This document shows, one piece after another, positions 43,974 through 56,634 of a DNA stretch of 64,000 bases (positions within the stretch are counted from its first letter, which is position 1; each line of letters opens with the position of its first letter). Where the stretch lies: the NCBI GenBank assembly GCA_963942565.1, contig OZ012690.1, forward strand, positions 16,740,975 through 16,804,974, written 5' to 3'. Made by a program: the position numbers and the translations under genes. The DNA comes from Maea johnstoni. Lineage: Eukaryota; Annelida; Polychaeta; Spionida; Magelonidae. The notes under the pieces were generated by a model, which was given only the letters and a program-made list of their open reading frames with translations, ran no database searches and was not told the origin of the DNA.

Positions 43974-44468
43974 CCAAAGACAGCCTTCAACAACGAAGGG
44001 CCGTATCAATCACGAATGCCGATCATGCTCTCTTCATCTAAGGTATTTTATCGACAAGAAAGGAAAGGATATATAATTGTCGAAGATTTATTAAAGTACG
44101 CACCACGACTTTATATATGTCGTAGTGTATATTACTGGATCAATCAACGATAGTAGCAACGAAAAGAGTGAACACGATTGAAATGAACAAAATTCTTAAA
44201 TCTTGAAATGTTTAAAAACCATCTAAGGATATTTGTATGGAATTTCGTCAATTTCGGTAAATATATATGCTATTTTATACCGGTTTAAGACGCACACATG
44301 CACACACACCTGTGAGCATTGTTTTTATCATTTCAGATTTTACCCCATCTATAAGAATTAATGGGACTGGTCTCAATAGATAGGTGATCTCTCTACGAGA
44401 CAGGGACTATCTACTACCTGGAACCAAAATGTTATGGTACATTCTTCTACAATATACACTATGATCTA

Positions 44469-44677
44469 CGATGGTGCAAGTGTGAACGGCAGAAAAAAAA
44501 TTCTCCACCGTTTTTCCAAATAAAGCAGAATTTTTTTCTCAACATTTTGTCCAAAAACAGCAGAATTTTTTCATTATTTTTTTCTCAACCGTTTTTCAAA
44601 AACAGCAAAAAAAAATTCTGCTGTTTTTGAAAAAACGGTGGAGAATTTTTTTTCTGCCGTTCACACTTGCACCATCG
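44469..44677. mobile_element. ~209 bp fold-back element with ~45 bp near-perfect arms
   Basis: The left arm CGATGGTGCAAGTGTGAACG.. (through TTCTCCACCGTTTTT) is matched at the right by its reverse complement ending CGTTCACACTTGCACCATCG. The centre repeats CAGCAGAATTTTTT motifs. The arms are nearly identical, so the element is young or gene-converted. No target-site duplication is obvious. Confidence 0.8.
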
Positions 44678-44723
44678 TTATAATCAGATAAGTGGGTGTT
44701 GATATCTTCCAGCTGATAGAAAC

Positions 44724-45187
44724 CCCGGGGAGGGCTGTCAGGTACATAGGGGGCCGCACCTGCGTTACGTGTTTCGCGGAAGAAGGGGTCTTTTTATGTC
44801 TGCGATTTGTAAAAGAAGAGTACTTTTTGTACCCAGGTAAGAAGTATGTGGGAGGGGGGGGGGGGGGGGCGGTGAAAATCCCCTTACAATCCACGAAACA
44901 TCCGCGGCTCTGACGCCGATTGACTCCCGAAGTGACTGGGCTTCCGAGTCTGTTGCCGCTAATTAGGCAGATGATTATAAAATCTTAAGTCAAAATACGT
45001 GTTACCTTTCGTCCAATGTCAGTATTTTGATGGAAGAAGTTTTTTTTCTGGAAAAAGTCAGTGTTTTTTTTTAAAATAAGGGTGCTTTTTGGCCTGAAAT
45101 CAGTGCTCTAGGGGTATTTTTAAATGTTGATAACGAGCGTATGCACCCCCCTAAATACCAGAGTGCCCGTCCCCCCTCGCCCAGGGG
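44724..45187. mobile_element. MITE with C/G-run termini, copy 2
   Basis: It is the same family as 43495-43973 (GCGTTACGTGTTTCGCGG, AATACGTGTTACC, GTATGCACCCCCCTAAATACC). The right end is diverged (CCCTCGCCCAGGGG) and no target-site duplication was found. It contains an internal G run near 44855. Confidence 0.7.
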
Positions 45188-45852
45188 CTTAGCCACCTAT
45201 TTGGACACCGAGAACACTAATTTTTGACAGTTTGGACACCCAAAAGTTTAGGTCAGGATTTGCTGATGAAGACAATTCTAGAAGATATTGCATGTAGTGT
45301 CACTCCTACAATACAAACAAAGCAGGTTACTGGGCTAAAAAAAAAAGCAAAATCTGTAGATATATAGGGAGAGAAACATTCTACTGGTAGGCGCAAATTT
45401 TAGTTGGGTATGGTATCGCACAAATACAAGAACAAATACTCTATCAAATGCACAGTTTTCTATAGCGGTGATCCACTCCAAGGCCATATTAAGGTGTCAT
45501 CCCTTGTGGATAGATGGCACTGCGTTATGCTAGCATGATACAGCTGGAAATAGTTACTGCCAGAATAACCCCCTTGTATGCCAATCATGTGAACTGAATG
45601 TATGTATATTTATTGACTACGCTCAAGGGCGTAAAAGTACGATACATGGAAAAAATCACAAGAAAAGAAAATTTATTACATAATATAGAAGGGTTCAGAT
45701 AGCAGGAATTTCCAACATGACCAACAGTAGGCCACAAGCCTTTTTTGTAGGTGTAGGCATAGATTTATGAAATATAGTATGGTAACGCCTAGTGGCTAGG
45801 TTAAGCTATATAGCTTCCACGTACTTGTTTTAACAGGAACCATTATCACTTA
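45188..45852. other. Unassigned DNA
   Basis: TTTGGACACC phrases at 45209-45245 resemble the interior of the CAGAGTCTTAGCC MITE family seen further on, so a degraded fragment is possible. Nothing else is recognised. Confidence 0.35.
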
Positions 45853-45860
45853 CAGATATG

Positions 45861-46328
45861 CCCGGGGGGGGGGGGGGGGGGGGTACAGAGGGGGGCCGCA
45901 CCTTCGTTACGTATTTCGCGGAAGAAGAGGTCTTTTTTAAGACCTCCGCATGTCCGCGATTTTGTAAAAGAAGGGTACTTTTTTGTACCCAGGTACGAAG
46001 TATGGGGGTCAACTTCCCCCTACAATCCACGAAATATATGCGGCTCTGACGCCGGGTGACTCCCGAAGTAACTGGGCTTCCGAGTTTGCTGCCGCTAAAC
46101 AAGCAGAGGATTATAAAATCTTAAGTTAAAATACTTGTTCCCGTTCATCCAATGTCAGTGATTTGATAAAAGAAGGGATGTTTATTTAGTGGAAAAAATC
46201 AGCGTTTTACTAAAATAAGGGTGCTTTTTTGGCCAGAAATCAGTGCTTTAGGGGTATTTTTAAATTTTGATAACGAACGTATGCACCCCCTAAATACCCA
46301 AGTGCCCCCCCCCCCCCCCCCCCCCGGG
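45861..46328. mobile_element. 468 bp MITE with C/G-run termini, copy 3, perfect 8 bp TSD
   Basis: It begins CCCGGGGGG and ends CCCCCGGG. The flanking octamer CAGATATG is exact on both sides (45853-45860 and 46329-46336). Its interior matches copies 1 and 2. The 8 bp duplication is the typical length for hAT transposases. Confidence 0.85.
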
Positions 46329-46336
46329 CAGATATG

Positions 46337-47329
46337 GTAATCTAAGGTTTTAATGATTCGTCACATCCTTTGTAATTTGATTACAAAAGTATTGTTGTTG
46401 TTTTTTCGGCATTTGTTGTCGTATATGTTTCAACCTTGAGTGTTGAGAAGCGGTTATCATTTAGATGGGTCCGGAGTTATAGCTACTTCAGTTTATTACA
46501 CTTTGTGGTTCCGGGTATGTGGTATCTGAACAGCAAACTTCCAATGTTGCTCTGTTTTTGTTCTGTATTTGACTTTATAATAGACACATCAACATTCGGG
46601 GTATTTGATCATTTTTGTTACAATCACGTTCTTCTTATTTCCAATATGCTAGTTGAATGATCACAGCACCTCAGTCCATCATGATTTACATGATCATGTA
46701 TGATAGGTAAAACATACTGGGGCCTTGAGGCCCTCCGCATCGCTTTCGTTTCATCTTTATGTTTATGTTCCTCCAGTCGAGCCGCCGAGCTTTTTAGTAG
46801 TCTCAGAGATATAGATTAAAGGTATTGAAGGCCCTGGTTACAGACCACAGTCTCAGCTAAATTGTCTGAAATTTAGAAGCTGCCGATTTCCTAACATATA
46901 TCAGCCTTGTCAAACATTCAGAACCCTGCCAAATACTCGTAACGCCCAGGCAAGAAGTCTATATAATTCAAAATCATCCATTCACAATATCATTTTGACA
47001 ACACCTGATTTCATACTTGATTGGGTCTATCAAATCGTATCTGATTATGGTTCAAATATCAAAACAGAGACTACCATAACAACGTGAGCTCGGGTTATTT
47101 TAAGAAAGGTGAGGGGTCATCTGGGGACGTGATATTCATCCGCGTAGACTAATCACAATTTGACAGACCACTATAGTCCATGATTATCATCTATAAGATA
47201 AGATAAAATATGTGTTCGTATTTCATAATAAATTGAATCGTGGGAACCTATTTCCAAGCCTATATTGTTTAGATTATATATGAACTACTTGCTGACGAGC
47301 GCGGATGTATACGAGGTTAAGTAGTGCGC
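46337..47329. other. Unassigned DNA
   Basis: No supported exon or repeat was found. Confidence 0.35.
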
Positions 47330-47547
47330 ATTCACTTCCTGTTTCTGTTTTCAACGTGGATCACTGCGAACCTCGGCAGACGAAGTTATTGTTCTACAGT
47401 CTAACACCTGTGACACGATTTTTTCCGGCCTTTTGTTCTTTGTAGCCAGGTAGCACTCAGATCATCAAGATTTCAAACTCCACGTACGATAATTTCGCTC
47501 TCTGCATGGAAAATTTACCGCACAACTGACGAACAGCGAAATCCAGG
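47330..47547 (+). promoter_or_regulatory. Possible promoter and untranslated first exon
   Basis: This is a locally GC-richer segment with an ETS-like CACTTCCTG at about 47332. It continues without a long frame to AAATCCAG|GTAAGC, a strong donor at 47548. It looks like a 5' untranslated exon of a + strand gene, but no downstream coding exon could be recognised within the window. If real, the rest of the window would be a >16 kb first intron. This is speculative. Confidence 0.25.
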
Positions 47548-48125
47548 TAAGCTTTTCTCGGCCTTCGGGGACTTTGTTGTTGCCGACTACAGTCATTGTG
47601 ACATAGACTGATTGCGGCTTCAGAAATCACGAATGGGTGAACTTCTTCGAATTTTCGTTTTTCAAGAGAGAACTCATGTCTAATGAGGAGCTAGTCTCTG
47701 AGTGAATAGATTCACTGACTCCCGATCACTTCATTTTACACGCATTTGCCATTTATTTAACCAATAAACAAGACGCGACACTGCACAAACCTCACCTGTC
47801 AAGTAGAGATGTTTTGATCATTGTTGTTATACATGGAGACAAAAGACCAGATCTTCTTGGAATGAGTTCATCCAATTACGAACAGGATGCACAACACATA
47901 TGCTTACATCTCACTGGGCATTTAAGTAGACGCGAAAAACCTGGCGTAAAAAAACGATACTGATGTTTTCTCTTTTAATAAATGCACTAGTTGCATGGTA
48001 CCTGGCTTATTGAAGCCTTATCTGCATCCCCTTCCACTGCCCCTCCAGGGAAAAGGATGCAGAGATAGATCTGCATCAGTGAGGTTATCTCTGGTGAAGT
48101 CATTTGATCGTGAGACATTATAATC

Positions 48126-48265
48126 AGAGAGAGAGAGAGAGAGAGGGCGAGAGAGATTATCTCTGGGGAAGGGGATGGGGGATTCAGACACCTTAGGGTT
48201 AGAGAGATCATCAACTTGGAAGGAGGGATGCAGACACCTTAGAGTCAGAGAGATCATCTACAGGG
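48126..48265. repeat. (GA)n tract and a 46 bp tandem duplication
   Basis: GA dinucleotides run over about 48126-48157. Then two 46 bp units start at 48181 and 48227, each with CAGACACCTTAG and AGAGAGATCATC. No gene is seen. Confidence 0.75.
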
Positions 48266-49214
48266 AGCAGGATGCCAAAAGCTTATGATCCAAGGTCTTT
48301 AGCAAGAAGGCTGCCGGCGTCCTCTGGACCAGAGAGGTCTATTTATAGATTGTCCCTGTTTGGCCGCACAAACCCCTCAAAGCATCAAGTGCTTCCAAAT
48401 ATATTGGTCATAAATTTCAAAAATGATTCTTCACATCAATTAGTAAGCTCTTTAGGTTTTGCTGACAATGGTATCATCAACAGATATTCAAGGATACTAA
48501 TTTATATATTTAACAATAATATAACCAACTGATAATATTTATATTCCATCTCCCAGACTCCCACTACGAGGAGCGTTAAGTGATAAAGTAACAGAAACCT
48601 CATCAAACCTAGCTGCAAATGGGAATGGAAAAGATACTAAATGATGATTAAAAGGATACAATGATATCCTATATATTTGACAATGTTGCAATTTTGATAA
48701 TTGAAAAAAAAGATTCACAGTGTGATACTTATTGGCTGCTAATGCAATAAATCATTGATTTTAAAAAGTAGCGTTCATAAGAATGACACATGCTTTATAG
48801 ATTTGGGAAGCCCCAGCCCCCAGGATACTGTAACTTAATATAATTTGAGATTGAATGGAATTCAATATAGTTTAGTGTCTGCAGGGTGAAGGATTCACCT
48901 TACGCAAGTGGGGAGAAAAATCAATATGTTTTTGGAGGTTTTATTGATTGTGCTTGTATTTCATTGGTCTGTTGCTAATTTGCTCACATGGAACCCTGGA
49001 CATTAAATTGATAATTCAATTATTCAGGTATTTACTGTCTGTCAATACTGTCTGTCAACATTATATATTGCTTGCCCTAGCTCTTATGGAGATCAGGGAA
49101 CCTTTTTAAATGGTAATAGCAGAGAACACTTGCAAGGGTATATGTTTTTGTATCAGCCAGAAGGGTTGCCCTATTCAATGGAAAAGTATGTGTACATAGT
49201 AAATGATGTCTAGA
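48266..49214. other. Unassigned DNA
   Basis: No supported exon, RNA gene or repeat was found. Confidence 0.35.
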
Positions 49215-49376
49215 TCTAGGATGCTTAGATGTAGACGTCCAATAAGGAAATATACATTCATGGTTGTAATCTGAGTATAAACTGTGGTCTCCCTTGAGAA
49301 ACAGGATGCCCCTAAGTTTTATAATTGGCAATTCTGGGCACCCAGTTTCTAAATCCTGGCTAAGACCCTGGATCAG
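49215..49376 (-). mobile_element. CAGAGTCTTAGCC-family MITE, partial
   Basis: The right part, TTGGCAATTCTGGGCACCCAG then TTTCTAAATCCTGGCTAAGAC, is the reverse complement of the left end of the copy at 58465-58779. The other end is not clear. Confidence 0.55.
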
Positions 49377-49390
49377 AGACTCCTGGATAT

Positions 49391-49435
49391 CCATGCAGTG
49401 CATGGAGGGGTTGTGCATAGCATGCACAACCCCTC
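49391..49435. repeat. Two adjacent perfect palindromes
   Basis: CCATGCA-G-TGCATGG (49391-49405) is directly followed, sharing one base, by a 14 bp perfect stem GAGGGGTTGTGCAT / ATGCACAACCCCTC around a 3-base loop (49405-49435). It is too short for a typical miRNA precursor and may be a fold-back remnant. Confidence 0.7.
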
Positions 49436-49892
49436 TTCGAATACTTTGTTTGTAAGTTATTTTCCTAAGTATTATAGGTCTAGCTAATACTGTCATGGAC
49501 TTCCAATGTCAAGTCTATATGTGTCTGATCTTGTAAAGCGCAATCTCTGCGTATAAATGGGTGAGGTTGTTTCCTGTGCACAATCAGGTTTTAACAATCC
49601 CCAGTCAGCACCATTTACTGAAATTGGGAATCTAGGCTGCATAGAAGCATCTCAAATCTTATTTATGAAGATTGCCTATCAGTGAATGCAAGGAAATTGG
49701 GTTTTGAAGTCTTGATAAAGGGTTTCTACAATGTAAACATTCCACTCAAATACAAATTCCACTATGTATGTACAGTTGAATACTTGACAATACATGATCC
49801 ATATTTAGCTGTTCAAACAAATGGCAAAGGATCTCGGCTTTTGAGTAGTCATAGTGCAGAGTCTGAACGCCTCCAGCCATGCACCTAGCCAT

Positions 49893-50206
49893 ATAGTCTT
49901 AGCCAGCATGGCTTCTCCAGGGGCGAGATTTGGACACCCAAACCTTTAAAAATCACCCTTATTGTGAAACCCCAAAAGCGTTGAGGAATTTCCAAAAATG
50001 TCAATTCCAAGCCTATGATTAAATATTTCTCACCTCAATGTAATTCCCGTGACATTGTATATAGACATTATGCTTTATAATGATATTTCATTAAGTAAAT
50101 ACAGGTTTATTGTACATAGTAATCTGAGTATATAATGAGGTCACCTCCCTTAAAAAATGGGGCGCCCATTTTTTGGCACCCTGGAGTTTCTAAATCCTGG
50201 CTACCT
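49893..50206 (-). mobile_element. CAGAGTCTTAGCC-family MITE, near complete
   Basis: It starts TAGTCTTAGCCAGCATGG and ends TTTCTAAATCCTGGCTA. It contains TTTGGACACCCAAACC and TGGGGCGCCC phrases as in the 58465 copy, in opposite orientation. The target-site duplication is not clear. Confidence 0.6.
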
Positions 50207-52459
50207 TTTAAGCAATGGGATCAACGTTCACTTTGAACAGCATTATTCTGACCTAGAGTCCTGAACAGAGGAGTTAATGTTTGACACCAGGAGGGCATAA
50301 TGTATATATACAAACTTGTATATTAATATATAGGAGTTTTAGGTGCTCTTGAGGGTTGAATGTTGTATTCAGTTACTTCCAAAAGTTCTATGTGAGATGC
50401 CCCCAATATGATATGTTCAGGGTGAGACTAAAAGGCACCACAAATCTGTACAAGGGAGATTTTTGAAATTTGGAGGTTGAGATTTACTGTTACAATGGGA
50501 ATTTCTAACCCCTGTTTTTCTAACATCATGGCTCAGAAACCACAACAACGTCATGTGTGAGTGGGAGTGTATTGAGTCATGGCCGTGCCATTGTTCGGAT
50601 CCAGACATCTGGAGATATCCGGCTTAAGCAGCTGGCAGGAAGTCCCAGCTTTGCATTTAGCTGAAATATTGTGACTGAGTGGTGCAGAAATATATAACTC
50701 TGCCTTTCACTTACAGGTGACTGTAGAAAATTCTGATTTTTGACAAATCTTACTGGTGAAATAGTGTGTGGCCAAAGTTAAGTTTGAAACAGGTTCATTC
50801 CGCACTATTTGCGACATGGATGTGAAAAATTAAATCATAATGTACACATTCAATACATATATATGTATTCTAAAACTAGACATTCTGAAGTTTGACTTGG
50901 GTATAAAAAAACATGTGTTTAGTGAATTTTATTGATGGTTTAATTGAGAAAAATGGGAAAGTGTTTTTCGATGTGTGTCGGATACGACATTGGTTTTTCT
51001 TCAATAAAAACATTCTAAAACATGATAAATGTTACATTTTGGGTTGGACACATGAAATTAAGTTAGTTTGGAAATGGTTATGAATTTTGAAGGAAAAATA
51101 TTTTGGGTAAAAATTAGCTTTTGTCCTAATACTGGCTGTCGTAAGTTTATGTCCAAAGTTTAGAAAACCTGCGTCGCAAACTCGTCGTATCCGACACAAT
51201 TTTATTTTCCTCAAAAACTACATTTTTTGTAAGAAAAAAATTATGAAACAATAGCACATGTTAGATAAGTCCTTTGTAGACAAGAATATAAAAGTAAGTC
51301 ATCAATATACCTGTTTTCCTCTAAAAAATATAAATTTTAAGTGTGTAATTGTTGTATTCGACACAATGGACGCTACCACGGAATGACCCAACAAGGACTT
51401 TCATGTAGCCAGGACATGTCCATGTGCGCGCCTGTCTTTTTGGCCCAGTCAGTTTCCTGGAAAACTCCTTTTTGAACACATGGGCAATTTAAGTCAAGAC
51501 TCTTTCGAGGTAATATTAATCGTCCCAGATATTTTCCCAACAAAACATTGTCTAAGGCATGGCTGAAGTGTTATATCAAAATGAGAAATGAGCTGTTAAA
51601 TGTATTTGGAAGGATTTGAAGTAGCTGGGTGAGTAGCTAAATTTGGACATGAAGAAATTTTGTTAATATTGCCTATTTCAGACAGGCATTTTAAAATTCT
51701 GGCTAAGACCATTGTTAGGAAGTAAAAAGAAATCATGCCCGAACTTACCAATGTGACACATGACAATGTTTAAGTCAACTGCAGATACGTTCCTATTGAA
51801 AATAATTTGGAAATAGTTAGGAGACATGTTTGCTTATATATAAATATTATGTTGATAGTTACAGTATTTAGCGTTATATTTTGTTCTAAAGAGTGTGATA
51901 TATCTATCTAAAGTTGCTTTGAATTGAAAGTTTGAAACAATGTTTTACTGAAAACAATCTTTGTGTCATTAAAGGATATATATTTATATATATAGATCTG
52001 GACTACTGTGAGGATTAGCTGTGTTATTCTCTGTACTTAAAACTTTACTTGACAATCAAATGAATGACACTTTCAGATAATCAAAATAATGATAATAATT
52101 GGAGCACTAAATCAACAAGAGAACACTTAGTTTGTTGTGTTCATGTGTGTCATGCAACATAATGTAAATCCCTGTTGCATTTTGTATTCTATATGGGACT
52201 CTGAGTAGAATTAGCACCAAGAGTTTATTTATCCCCTATGGTTTAGTTAAGATCTAGTGTAGTTGCCCATGGATGTTCATTGTCTCTTTACCACATAGTT
52301 TATTTAAAATCAAATCTGATCTCCTTAAATCATGGAGTGATTCTTGTGTGCATGCACACTGCATGTGCATATGGTGGACAATTTTTCAATCAATATTTCT
52401 CCACTGAGCTTGTGATGTATATTGCGGTTCTCCCACAGTGTACATGTAAGATTCATTTG
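50207..52459. other. Unassigned AT-rich DNA
   Basis: GTGTCGGATACGAC (about 50977) and its inverted counterpart GTCGTATCCGACAC (about 51184), plus a third variant near 51354, form a loose fold-back of about 250-400 bp. A degraded CTGGCTAAGAC end lies near 51695. No exon was found. Confidence 0.4.
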
Positions 52460-52643
52460 CAGGGTCTGACACTTAGATTTCTGGCTAGGGGCCCGAAAAG
52501 GCTTTTTGATAAATTTAGTGGTCAAAAACAGGATTTCTGTATAATTATATACTATTTTGGGCCCCTAGTCTGAGAAATCTAGGGACCCACAGCAAAATCT
52601 AGGGACATTAATGCACCTGGGCCCCTGGGAAAGTCGAACCCTG
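52460..52643. mobile_element. 184 bp MITE with CAGGG ends and 5 bp TSD
   Basis: The left end CAGGGTCTGACACTTAG and the right end, in reverse CAGGGTTCGACTTTCCC, form short imperfect TIRs. ATTTG flanks both sides (52455-52459 and 52644-52648). The interior repeats CTAGGG and GGGCCCCT. Like the element at 3550-3892 it has CAGG ends and a 5 bp duplication. Confidence 0.7.
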
Positions 52644-54104
52644 ATTTGTTGAACATTGCGTGTGGACCTCAGTGGGCATGCACTTTTAATAGCACACTGC
52701 CCCTCAACCACAACCGCCATAAACACTAATGGACCTTGAAAAAACCTGTGCAAATTCCCCTATGGAATGATCAACATGGTTGTAAATTTTCTTGTGGCTT
52801 GAGAAATGCTGGTTAGGGGATAACGTATTGTACCAGCATCTAATATGAATTGGCTTTTAATTTAAGGCACAAGGAACACAGTTTTTGTCAATGCATAATG
52901 AAGTAGTTGTTCTGCTATTCATTACTTTGTATGTAGCTTATAGGGCAAAGGGCACTGGGTTATATACGTGTATATATCAAAACACACACCCAAAAGTTTA
53001 CTCCATGAACTGCCTGATACCTATATACCCCATAAATGTAAAAATGGCAAGCACCATAATCTATGCCAAGACATCAAAAACCTATACCCTCATGTATACA
53101 GGGTTTAAAGTACAAAAAGCATACCATCACTAAAAGCTCATCTCCATAGCCTAACTACCATGAGATGTGTGAAGGAGTCAATCCACCAAATTCTGTTTTT
53201 ATTAGTACATGGGTTATTGTATTCAACAGAACTGTCTGTGAATATTTCAACTCTCATATAATACTTGATATATATATATGTGGTCTATGTACGAAAACAA
53301 TGAGTAAATACTCACACAAACAGCCCAACCATCACCCTACTAGGTTTTTTTTCATTATTATTCTTTTCAAAAATGTGTTATATGCATATTTTATGTTGAT
53401 TGGGAGTTGGGAGGGTGGAAAAAACTTAAGGGTAGGGATTTTTCTTAGTAAAAACTTGTTATGGTAGGGTTACTGGAAACTAACTTTTTTATGCCTTATA
53501 TGGTCGTTCAGGGGCATTAATTGCACACGGAGCAAGGGATTTTGTAACCATATGTTGAATTATAGGAGCAAGGTTTTATTTTAGACATATCCTCCCCCTT
53601 ATTTTACCCAGTAATCTCCCAAAATGCATCTCAGAGCGCATATTTTTCAAATTTTCAGGGGCATGCCCCATGTCCACCCAACCTGCATAAAGTGTGGCTC
53701 TGGCACTGCAATGTTACCAGCCTGCTCCACAGGATACATTCCTACATTTTAAACCCTAAGAGCAGAATCTGTCCCTGCCCGAAAATGTTACTTAAGATCA
53801 ATCCCGGAATTCCATTCAGGACTAGAAAGTACCTTTCATGTGTTCACTGAGAATCTATTCAATTGGGCACTTTCTATATTGATCTCAAGGCCAATATTAT
53901 CCCATTGCCAATCAGTTTGAAGAATACAAAGAGGAACTGCCTAGATGTACATCATGTATATCAAATAGAGCACCCACTGATCTTTATTGATGAAACCATT
54001 ACTGTATGTTATTCCATACCACAACCAGCAGTTGCTTTTAAGTATTCATCACTGAGACTTGTTATCTGATCGATACTCTTCTTGTGATGATTGGCACACT
54101 GTAT
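52644..54104. other. Unassigned DNA with one dispersed repeat
   Basis: The segment 53330-53480 (TTCAAAAATGTGTTATATGC, TATGTTGATTGGGAGTTGGG) is similar to 61980-62110. No exon was recognised. Confidence 0.4.
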
Positions 54105-55983
54105 GGGCCGTATGCACCAACCCCACTCCCACTTTACTTTCACTTTTCCCTAAAGTCTACTTTCGCAAGTTCACTTTGGTGAGTGTCTGGTTTTGGTATG
54201 CATGAACCCACCTCAAAGCCCACTCTCGAGAGTGAGCTTCAAGCAGCTGCATGTGGTCAGAAATAGTAACAAGGTCGGTCATGTGACTGCCCAGTATTAT
54301 TGGGTCAAGCACTATTTGCACTAGGCATGGCCAAAGGAAATAATACTATAGGGTAATGATACTGCATCCCCCTCTCTGAGTTTGATATTTACTAGCACAT
54401 TAATAGATTATAAGGTACCAAAAACATTAATAGTGAAGGGGGAGCGGGGGGGGGGGGGGGGGGGGGGGGGGGTTCAGATTAGTGAAAAACTGATCATTCT
54501 TGAAATTTTGTATAAACTTTTCCATTTTGAACTTTGTGCATTAAGATGGAGTATTGATAGACTCAGGGTGTTAATGAATGGGAAAAAAAGGAAAATAGTG
54601 TTGTAAATTTTTTTCGCATCACAGTTTGGCAAATTTGCAGCAATATTTTTTGCAGCAACATTTTTTGCTATGTTTTGCAATTGAAAAAGTTCACTTACTC
54701 ATCACAACAAACATTTCCAAACACTTTTTAAAATATATTTATGTGAGGGCATTTTTGTTTATTCTGATTATAACTTAATTGACTTTTTTGAAGAATTTTT
54801 CCCAGACTACTAGGCATAGATGATCTTTAAAAGTATTTAGATCATGTGTCTATCAGCTTCCCTCATTAAACAGTTGTTGCAGACTTTTTCAATTTCCTTG
54901 GCAAAATAAATGTTTATTCTTTTTTTATATAAAAAGTTCAAGTTCACCTCAATAAATGTATAGCTCCAAGGTAGACAAAACTGAAAATAAGATTCTATTG
55001 CTGATGGGCCAAGGGACCTTTTTAAAAGCTTTTGCGGGGTTGGGTGTCTGTCGAGAGAATAAATCAGGGATTGGGAATAAATGAAAAAATCCCTTGTTTC
55101 CCTGGAACTGTTTAATGCAAAAGACCCAAGTTGAAAACTATGGGAAATCCTAAAGGTACATATATGTTTATAGCAAAGGGAATGAGTGAGAGAGGTCTAA
55201 CTAAATTAAACACTATAATTAGTATTTATTTCAAAGCATGCTCTATGATTTAATTGAATCTTTGATCACAATTTCAAATAAAACTTCTTGAAGCCCTAAT
55301 TGAGCTTGTTCAAGCACAAACAGAGCAAATAAAAAATGAATATTTGTTTGTACCACATCAAAGAATATAATTATCCTTTTTTCTAGATTCTATTTGATTT
55401 ATCAATCAATGTGGCATGATATTTTTGACACTGCTTTGTTTTGCTGGAAATAACCTTCATGAAAGTTTTACATAATATGGAAATTGAAATATGGGCAACA
55501 TAATTGGGCAACATAGTTTAGGAGTAAAATTTTCACACAGAATAGGTTTTCAAATCATAGGGTACTACAAAAATATATTTACCTAAATGCAAATTTCACT
55601 TAATATTTTAAGCTGTCAAGGCGTTGTGCATTTCAGTGCTTCATAAGTTCCTAATATTAACTGTCTGAGAAATGATCTATGCCATAAAAGGAGGAAAAGT
55701 AAGAGGAGAGTGGGCTTTGAGGGAGCCCCATACCTCCCTTAAAGCCCACTCTCCAGAACAAAAGAACCAGTCACATGTGGAGGAAATGGAAAGTGACCTA
55801 ATTTGAGAGTGGTCTTGGTGCATGGCCAAAGTGGACTTTCGTAAGTGCACTTTGGAAAGTGGACTTTCGTAAGTGCACTTTGGAAAGTGGACTTTCGTAA
55901 GTGGGGTTGGTGCATGGGAAAAGTGGGGTTGAAGTGCACTTAAGGCTAAAGTGGGGTTAAAGTGTGGTTGGTGCATACGGCCC
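54105..55983. mobile_element. 1.88 kb TIR element with GGGCCGTATGCACCAACC ends
   Basis: Both ends begin GGGCCGTATGCACCAACC when read inward. They continue with many variants of CCCACTTT / AAAGTGGACTTTCG, including three tandem copies of a ~28 bp unit at 55828-55900. TAT flanks both ends. AAGCCCACTCTC occurs on both sides. The interior (54430-55690) is AT-rich with a G27 tract at 54446-54472 and no frames. It is a non-autonomous DNA element of unknown family. Confidence 0.78.
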
Positions 55984-56634
55984 TATATGTCTATGATACC
56001 AAATCTGTGCTCTGCATGCCTTGCCAAGGATGAGGCTAGTCCTGGGATGGCTTGAGGGATAAAGGGACCTGCAGGTTCCCTTAATCACTCAAATATCAAC
56101 CCTTTCGCATCTGCATCAGTATCACCTAAAAATGTCCTGACATTCTTTTGAGCATTTATTTGAAACTATTTGAAGCAAAAGTGCTGATCTCTTAACATAA
56201 AATAAATATTACTCCATGAAATGATATGAATTTGATCATAATTCTTCATTTATTTTCGTTTTTATTATTTTGTAAATTATAGATCTGATGTACAAATGGT
56301 ATTTTTTTGGCAGATATCCACGCATGGCATGTTCTTGCATGGCAAGCATTCATGGCTTTTCCATGAATGTGTTAAAGTACCTTATTATGCTGAGGCCCTG
56401 CCAAGGATAATGGATGGGGGCTTGTTGTCACTCTCGATCCACTCAAGTATCCTTTTCTTAGCTTTTTTTGGTGGAGAACATTGGTGGAGATTTTGTACTA
56501 GGCTTAAATACTTTCCATGGTGCGTACAAGCTGACAAAAATTGTGATATTGGTGATATTGTTTTGCAATTCATTAAATTGCTTCAACATCAGTATCCTTC
56601 ACCAATTCATGAATTATTGCTTTATATATATAAT

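Noticed and set aside
43421-46102. Frames of 60-106 codons with Gly/Pro/Arg-rich ends
   Set aside because: They fall inside the three MITE copies with C/G-run termini and repeat in each copy in different lengths.
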